Assembly (NCBI GenBank): GCA_025765595.1
Contig: JAIVFH010000609.1
Coordinates: forward strand, 1 to 12,820
Source: Obelidium mucronatum
Lineage: Eukaryota > Chytridiomycota > Chytridiomycetes > Chytridiales > Chytriomycetaceae
Direction: 5' to 3'
Length of the DNA stretch: 12,820 nucleotides
Below the pieces are notes generated by a model, which was not told the origin of the DNA, did no database searches, and saw nothing but the letters and a program-made list of their open reading frames with translations. Below, piece by piece: positions 7,806 through 12,820 of this stretch. How positions within the stretch are numbered: the stretch's first letter is position 1; the number at the start of each line of letters is the position of its first letter. Position numbers and translations under genes: made by a program.

Positions 7806-8298
7806 ACTGGCGCAAAGTTAGTATTCAACATACTTAAATAAGGCATGTTAGATATAGTGGGTAGGATAGTGTAGAATGATGAATAAACATTACATGATTA
7901 TATGCGGCAAAATAAATAGTAAGAGAAGAAAACACATACCACAATCAGCAATCAAAGAATCATGCTTTCTGTTTCAGCAGGGAGGCCAACAAAGATTAAT
8001 GCAGCGATAGGGGGATTGTTGTACAGGTGCAGTTTAAAAAAATGGCAAAAATGCGCAGTTGGTAGTGATGAATGGGCTTTCTCGTTCTCCTACTTTGCAG
8101 ATACACAAATGATGAATGGGTTTTCTCATTCTCTCTGTCCTGCGGCGCAAGTTTGTTGTTTGGTGGTGATGAATGGGCTTTCTCCTTCTCCCGCTCCCAA
8201 ACACTTCTGCATGGTCTTTCTCATTCTCTCTGATCTGTGTTTCTCACTGTCGACGCAAGGGGCACAAAAACCAAGTTCCTAAATGTGAGTTTTGTTAT
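7806..8298. repeat. Non-coding spacer with four copies of a 28-bp repeat
   Basis: From about 8064 to 8235 there are four variants of GATGAATGGGCTTTCTC plus TTCTC, starting near 8067, 8111, 8168 and 8209. Period lengths vary and are not all multiples of three, so a coding repeat is unlikely. The rest (7806-8060) holds no gene I can support. Confidence 0.5.
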
Positions 8299-10149
8299 TT
8301 ATTCATCCTCTTCTTCCTCATCCCCTTCCACTCCTTCACCATCATCTTTGTTGGCGTCTTCATCATCCTCCTTGTCATCTTTTTCTTGTTGTTCCCCCTC
8401 CCTCCGCTTCTATTTTGTCTTCGCTTTCGTTTCTAATAACTCTTTTCTTCTTTGAAATTCTGCTCTGGATGTCCGCGTTTCTCAAGTCTGCAAGACACCA
8501 CATAATGAAATCCGCTTGGACATGCTCGTGGAAGCGAATCAGGTGAGCGGTTTGATCAAACCACTTGGCACAGTGTTCTGCCGTGGACATGTTAAACCTC
8601 CCCTTTCCATTTGCAGGCCCTCCTGACGTCAATTCCTTGAATTTTGCTGGATCACAATGCTCTGTACAGAAGTCGTCCCTGTGCATCCAAAAGTGGAACC
8701 TGTCAACCACAAACGTAACAGTCTTGTACAAGAACCTGATTCCAACAAAGATTGGTGGTAAGTATTAGAACAGAACACTATATAATGAACAGAGCGCGTA
8801 ATAATAAATAAGTAAAGTGCACCTAGTTTGACAAAGCGGTGGTAAGCATGAGAACAGAACATATGCGCCTTTCATGTATTGTGAATTTTCCTGCTGCGTG
8901 TCGGGGGCAAAGGGATTGGAGCAAGCAGCAGGCTCTATCGTAGAAAACAAAGGTAGGTACTTTGCCCATTTGCGCAAAACAGTGGCATAAGAAGCGAGAA
9001 ATAAAGGTCTTTTCCCATTCCATCTGCCAGAATCAGCGAGATTCTCTGCTTTCTTGTATCTGCCTCCGCCGCCAACTCCCCTGCCTCTACAAATTGTCGC
9101 TCCCCTGAATGCCACATCCTGGTCCCATGTTTTTCATGCTTGAACATGGAAACAATTGCCTCCCCATGCACCGCACCGCTGGGATCACCACGTTTCGATC
9201 CGGTAGGTACAGTGCTGGCCATACCACGGGCGGTTCCGCGTCTTCCTCATCCACCACAACACTGAAGTTGATCCCAAACGTTGAATTCTTGCTGTCAAGG
9301 TGGAACTTGAAGTCCCCGTTGTTGGAGCACGCAAGAAACGAGGACGTGAAGATCCCAAAGATGGGATCACATGTGGTTGCAACTTCCTATTGGTCTCGTT
9401 TTCGCAATTAGAAGGTAAGCACTAAACTAAAACAAACACATACCTTTGTAATGTTGGCCACCATCTCAAACGCCTCCTGATGTACCAGAGACTCCACAAC
9501 GCAAGTGAGGTACGCGGCCAGCAGCTGAAGGCCCTCAAAGTGGCGCAGCAGCTCTGGCTTGATGTTCTCCTTTCCAAACACTGCCAGCCCGTTTGCTACC
9601 TTTTTGGCATGTTCTTTCACCTTGACAGACGCTACATCCGCCGGGTAGTGTGGGTCCTTGATGCCGTCTGCAACTCCAGTCCAGGAGCACAGGTTGATGA
9701 CGCACATGTTGCCGCGCGTCTTGACCTTCGGCTGCAAGTGTCAAAATATTGCGGCAAGATCGCGGATGTGACCCATGGCGTCCTTGAGTATATAGGCCGG
9801 CAGCTTGATTCTAACAGCAATCTCAACCTTTTTAGCAATGCTTGACCGCAACAAAACCAAAAACCCCCTCACCTCCCTGCAACAAGCTCCTCAACTCTGT
9901 CTGTGTTTAGACCGTACACAAACTCCTGTCCCTTGGTTCTGTCATCCAGCACTCGCAGCTCTGCAGGTTTTGTTGCTGAAAATGTTTAACACCAACCTCA
10001 GCAAAAATAAAAGTATTGGCCCACCAACCTATAACATCAGTGCGGCTCAGTCCCTGCTCAGACATGTGCTTCTGGCATTTCAGCATCTGGTGTGCAGTGG
10101 TGGATGCTGACTTTTTGACGCGATTTCGTTTGTTACGCGTTTTGACCAT
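8299..10149 (-). CDS. KDZ (Zisupton-like) transposase gene, multi-exon, possibly decayed
   Basis: Role: DNA transposase of the surrounding element, acting in the nucleus. Seen: ATG at 10149 and a basic start (VKTRNKRNRVKK). Exons 10149-10029, 9975-9873, 9840-9444, 9386-9211, 9178-9091 and 9023 to about 8880 join in frame with introns of 53, 32, 57, 32 and 67 nt. A further exon from about 8732 to 8441 and a 31-nt intron (8410-8440) lead to an acidic tail (EKDDKEDDEDAN) ending at 8299. Diagnostic stretches are PTFVFYDRACCLLQSL (near 8950-8905) and, from 8707, VDRFHFWMHRDDFCTEHCDP, then AEHCAKWFDQTAH and FIMWCLADLRN. This is the YD-x-AC, DrfHf-x-x-H-x-x-C-x-x-x-C and E-x-x-x-x-W/F...H pattern of the KDZ core. 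Odd: TGA in frame at 9743-9741 unless an 84-nt intron (GTTAGA...TTGCAG) is removed, and the junction at about 8735-8880 is unresolved. The family call is from motifs only. Confidence 0.55.
8736..8861. repeat. Duplicated 40-bp segment inside the transposase gene
   Basis: GGTGGTAAG...AGAACAGAACA occurs at 8754-8777 within 8736-8777 and again within 8822-8861. On the gene strand each copy begins GTTCTGTTCT and ends in AG (41 and 38 nt), so each could be an intron, or the pair could be an internal duplication that broke the exon junction. Confidence 0.6.
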
Positions 10150-10313
10150 TGCATTAATAGATAAATAAATAAATAATCAAGTTAACGCAATGATACCAAT
10201 GTAATTTATTGAATCAAATTATTCCTTGCATATCAACGGCTACAAAGCTGTAATAGCTGTAATAAAGTATTCTCTGGTTTGTTGTGTTCTCCCTCATCAC
10301 TTTGACTTGAAGA
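10150..10313. promoter_or_regulatory. Divergent intergenic region, probable shared promoter
   Basis: 164 bp lie between the transposase ATG (minus) and the first ATG of the plus-strand gene. It is A/T-rich, with AATAAATAAATAAAT near 10162-10174 and TAATAGCTGTAATAAAG near 10251-10267. No defined promoter motif can be asserted; the call rests on gene arrangement. Confidence 0.35.
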
Positions 10314-11838
10314 ATGCGACGCTCAACACAACAACGTCAAGCCGCCGCTGCTGCCTCAACCATACATACAGCAGCATCAGCCTCTTCTATTAACCCGATC
10401 TCTGCAACTCTTGGATTGCAGCCGCATTTACACCGTGCCAGACTGCAGCCTGGATCTAAAGCGATTGGAATCCCTCCTGTTTGCCAATCCTAGCAAGATT
10501 CTATTCCTGCCATCCTCCAGTATTCCTGCAGATTGCTTAACGTCAGGGGTGCATTTCCCCACAGCCTGCTACCATAACAATCAACCACACAAAAGGAGCT
10601 TTATTTCTGGGTTTTTTGATCCATTGGAGCAATGGGAGCTGCAGCATTCAGCGTTTTCTGCTCCAATCATGTTGTGTACGTGCAGCCCGGGGTCCGAGCG
10701 GCACGCGCGATTCGGGGTCCGATTAGGGCCCGACTAGGAGTCCTACTAGGAGTCCGAATCGGACCCTATTAGGAGCTGGACCAATTAGGAGCCTAATAGG
10801 GCGCTATTAGGGGTCCTAGTGGCGCTCCTAATCGCAAATGAGCCAATTGGACCTGTCCTTATAGCATTTGTTAGCTCTTAATAGGAGTTCTGATAGCCAT
10901 CTTTTAAAAGGTTTTCAGTAGTTAATGTGCATTTACTCATTTAATGCTATGTCCTATTCGGAAGTCCGACTAGGAGAAAGAAAACCCCTTCAAATAAAAG
11001 GAAAAAATAGAAATCTCCTACTGGAAACAGGTTAAGAGTACATTAAGGGGTGGCTAGGAGCGCCAATTGGCCTATTGGCCATTCCGATTCGGCCCCTATT
11101 CGGGACTGCTCCTAATAGGGCCCTATTAGGACCCTAGTCGGACTCCGAATTGTTTCCCGACTAGGAGGTCTGAATCGGGAGTGCCGCTCGCTATAGTACG
11201 TGGTGTCAACCCATCAACCACTACCGCAACTCCCCGCTCCATCAGGACTATGTCCTCCTTCAATTACCCACCAATCAGCAGCTCTTCAAGCTGTGGGTGG
11301 TGCTTGTCCCCAGCAACCCTACAGCCATCATCCCTACCCTTAATCCCCTCTCCTTTGCTCAAGCCATGGCTTTGGAGGTGGGCCCTTCCTGCACATACGC
11401 AGCAAAATCTGCTTTGTTAAGAGGCCTGGCAATCTCTCAGTCATTCCTTCTGGATACACCCTGCACACTGTGATCACAGTCTCAACAACCAATGACGCGA
11501 CATCCATCATGGGCGGCGCACACGTGATCTTTCCAAAAGACTACCTGTATGTATACAAATACAATTGCGCCAGCAAGCACACGTTCCTTTGGGGGAACAC
11601 AAACGTTAAGTACCACTACTACATGGTTTGGTTTTATTACCGCTCTACTATCTTTAAGGGCAACAATGGTGGTTGTCAAGAGTTAGAAGGGGACTTGCTA
11701 ACTGTAGAAGAGTATAGGGATTGCAGGTTTGATGGGGTGAGGGATGTGGTGGCTGAGATGGTGTCAAGTTGGGCAGTGCGGGGTGATGCTGGAAGAGTGG
11801 CAGCAGCCAAAGCAACAATGGTGGTTGTCAAGAGTTAG
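10314..11838 (+). pseudogene. Degenerate plus-strand gene, interrupted by an insertion
   Basis: Seen: ATG at 10314 opens an Ala/Ser/Gln-rich frame (MRRSTQQRQAAAAAST) that stops at TAG 10491. A second frame is open from 10306 to the insertion at 10683 and, once the insertion and one target copy are removed, continues on the far side to the TGA at 11470 (for example LLQLPTNQQLFKLWVV). A third frame, entered near 11343, runs to TAG at 11838 and looks best (GPFLHIRSKICFVKRPG, then GGAHVIFPKDYLYVYK). I cannot decide which joins were used; introns or frameshifts are both possible. No family is recognised. The gene is divergent from the transposase, so it may be a second element gene. The end is complicated by a duplication at 11660-11911. 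Confidence 0.4.
10683..11195. mobile_element. Nonautonomous inverted-repeat element (MITE-like) with CCTAATAGG-type repeats
   Basis: About 513 bp flanked by GTACGTG (10676-10682 and 11196-11202). The ends are imperfect inverted repeats: GAGCGGCAC inward on the left, GTGCCGCTC on the right. Both arms (about 120-150 bp) are filled with short palindromic words such as CCTAATAGG, TCCTACTAGGA and GGGCCCTATTAGG. The centre is A/T-rich with no ORF. The left tip CAGCCCGGGG and a 7-8 bp duplication recall hAT elements, but the right tip lacks the matching bases, so the superfamily is open. Confidence 0.65.
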
Positions 11839-11911
11839 AAGGGGACTTGCTAACTGTAGAAGAGTATAGGGATTGCAGGTTTGATGGGGTGAGGGATGTG
11901 GTGGCTGAGAT
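11660..11911 (+). repeat. 100-bp direct duplication, 152-bp period
   Basis: 11660-11759 and 11812-11911 are identical (GCAACAATGGTGG...GGTGGCTGAGAT). The period is not a multiple of three, so the copies are read in different frames. In both copies GTGAGGGATG starts a stretch that ends in AG after exactly 32 nt although the last bases differ, which matches the 32-nt introns elsewhere. Confidence 0.9.
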
Positions 11912-12030
11912 CAGCAAAAGCAGCAAAGCAAGCTGTTTCAAAAAGGCTGACATCAAAACAAGCATATAGGGAGAAGATGGAAAGGGTGAGACAGGCAAAA
12001 GTGGGAGGATCAAAGAAAGTGATATCATAA
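11896..12030 (+). CDS. C-terminal exon of the plus-strand gene (basic tail)
   Basis: An open frame ends at TAA 12028-12030 and gives AKAAKQAVSKRLTSKQ followed by AYREKMERVRQAKVGG and KKVIS. It is Lys/Arg/Ala-rich, helical in character, and probably coiled coil or nucleic-acid binding. The first codons lie in the duplicated unit, so the upstream join is unknown. The arm tips encode a related but shorter end (SVAKRLQKWIKEK), which implies the element terminus was built from this gene's 3' end. AATAAA lies at about 12049-12054. Confidence 0.4.
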   Translation: MWWLRSAKAAKQAVSKRLTSKQAYREKMERVRQAKVGGSKKVIS

Positions 12031-12065
12031 CTATAGAAGCACATGCAATAAAGGAAAACCCTCTA

Positions 12066-12312
12066 CAATTGGGGATGCGGGCCGGACCTGGCCGTCGTGA
12101 TACCGGTCGCGTCACGAGCCGCTCACGGGCCGCTTACAACCTGTTGACGAGCCACTAGCGGGCCGCTTGCGACCTGTGTCACGGCCTGCAATTGGGGAAG
12201 CGAGCTGGACCTCGCGAGTCGCGATACTGGTCGCGTCACGAGCCGCTCACGGGCCGCTTGCGACCTGTTGACAAGCCGCAAACGAGCCGCTTGCGACCTG
12301 TGCCACGGCCTG
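12066..12312. repeat. GC-rich subterminal minisatellite, two 123-bp units
   Basis: Units start CAATTGGGG at 12066 and 12189. Each contains two or more 33-34 bp subunits of the form GAGCC-GCTCACGGGCCGCTTGC-GACCTG. The second unit runs into GAGCAGGCCGCTCTGTACC. This is a nested repeat with sharp GC contrast to the rest of the arm. Confidence 0.75.
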
Positions 12313-12782
12313 TGAGCAGGCCGCTCTGTACCTTTTTATGTGGGAACAAGCCACAAGCCACTGGTTCACAGGCCGCTACCCCCCCAACCATCACTAAAAC
12401 TCAAGAATAAGTCACAAAAAATGTATAAAATAAGGAAAACAGCTGTTTATTATTAATAAATAATTGAATAAATGGATAGTAAATAAATGCACATTGCTCA
12501 ACCCAGAGCTTGCAAAACTGATTCCCGTATCTTCCGATTGCAATCTGTGGCATTGCAATTGATGTTGAAGGTAACCCCCTGCTTCTCCACCACAGCTCTT
12601 TCTGCAAACTTTCCTGGTTATTCTTCACTGCCCAGCTCGCTGTTCCCATTCCATCTGCCAGAATCAGCTGGATTCTCTGCTTTCTAGTATCTGTTGCAAA
12701 AAGGCTGCAAAAGTGGATCAAAGAGAAAATGATATGACCAAGTACAGAAGCGCATGCAATAAAGGAAAACCCTCTGACACAA
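12066..12782 (-). repeat. Right inverted arm, with an extra GC-rich unit
   Basis: Reverse complement of the left arm, plus about 20 bp missing on the left and a second GC-rich unit. The sequence just inside it (12008-12065: GATCAAAGAAAGTGATATC ... AAAACCCTCT) is a diverged copy of the arm's own outer tip (12717-12775), so the right end appears twice in direct orientation, about 710 bp apart. Confidence 0.8.
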
Positions 12783-12820
12783 TTAATTGGACCTGCAGCG
12801 TTGTGTTGACTGTGACTGGC

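Larger units (their letters stand above)
4002..12782. mobile_element. Large inverted-arm DNA transposon with KDZ-type transposase
   Basis: Seen: both ends read TTGTGTCAGAGGGTTTTCC inward, and both abut TTAA (3998-4001 and 12783-12786). Beyond the TTAA plus one base the flanks differ (GGA versus CCA). Inverted similarity continues for about 580-590 bp. The interior carries a transposase-like gene (10149-8299), three further minus-strand reading units, a divergent plus-strand gene, and subterminal minisatellites. Known: KDZ elements are large eukaryotic transposons, and some families carry Ulp1-like proteases. TTAA target duplication is typical of piggyBac, but no piggyBac transposase is visible, and AATTAATT at the boundary is palindromic, so the exact target site is ambiguous. 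Inference: one composite element. The arms could instead be two independent insertions in opposite orientation. Confidence 0.6.

Noticed and set aside
7962..8546. Plus-strand Ser/Pro/Phe-rich frames
   Set aside because: They translate the 28-bp repeats and the antisense of the transposase acidic tail.
4002..12782. LTR retrotransposon
   Set aside because: The long terminal copies are inverted, not direct, and no reverse transcriptase, integrase, primer-binding site or polypurine tract is seen.
4002..12782. piggyBac element on the basis of TTAA
   Set aside because: No piggyBac-type transposase is visible and the boundary is a palindrome, so TTAA alone is not diagnostic.
1..12820. tRNA, rRNA, CRISPR or riboswitch
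   Set aside because: No matching structures or conserved sequences were recognised on either strand by eye.

Overview
This window reads as nuclear DNA of a repeat-rich microbial eukaryote, not a prokaryote. Coding pieces are split by short GT-AG introns (31-32 nt and 50-70 nt). There are long homopolymers (T40, C31), microsatellites, AATAAA-type signals and several layers of mobile DNA. I cannot name the species. No rRNA, tRNA, CRISPR or operon-like structure is visible.

Layout. 1-1235: low-complexity DNA (CT-rich tract, CTTGTAATG repeats, three copies of a GTGCAC near-palindrome, T40, pentanucleotide array, C31). 1236-1937: no gene seen. 1938-2945 (-): a three-exon gene whose last part looks like the start of a Ulp1/C48 SUMO-protease domain, cut short and run into a dispersed 76-bp repeat. 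3317-3830 (+): a small two-exon gene of unknown function, followed by a SINE-like or 3'-flank repeat that stops next to a TTAA.

4002-12782 is the main object: about 8.8 kb bounded by long inverted arms (about 580 bp left, 590-720 bp right) that both start TTGTGTCAGAGGG next to TTAA. Inside, on the minus strand, are (i) a multi-exon gene at 10149-8299 with motifs of the KDZ (Kyakuja/Dileera/Zisupton) transposase family, (ii) two unknown ORFs that touch through TAATG at 7252, and (iii) a basic protein ending in a textbook SUMO-interacting motif (VIDLT). On the plus strand, divergent from the transposase, is a degenerate gene interrupted by a roughly 510-bp nonautonomous element and by a 152-bp-period duplication. 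Nested GC-rich minisatellites lie at the inner side of each arm and resemble transposase-binding subterminal repeats.

Working model (inference): a large KDZ-type DNA transposon with several accessory genes, some possibly tied to SUMO, plus later insertions and duplications. Most apparent frameshifts in the minus-strand genes disappear when short introns are allowed. One in-frame TGA and one unresolved exon junction remain in the transposase gene. All exon boundaries come from reading frame and GT-AG signals only.
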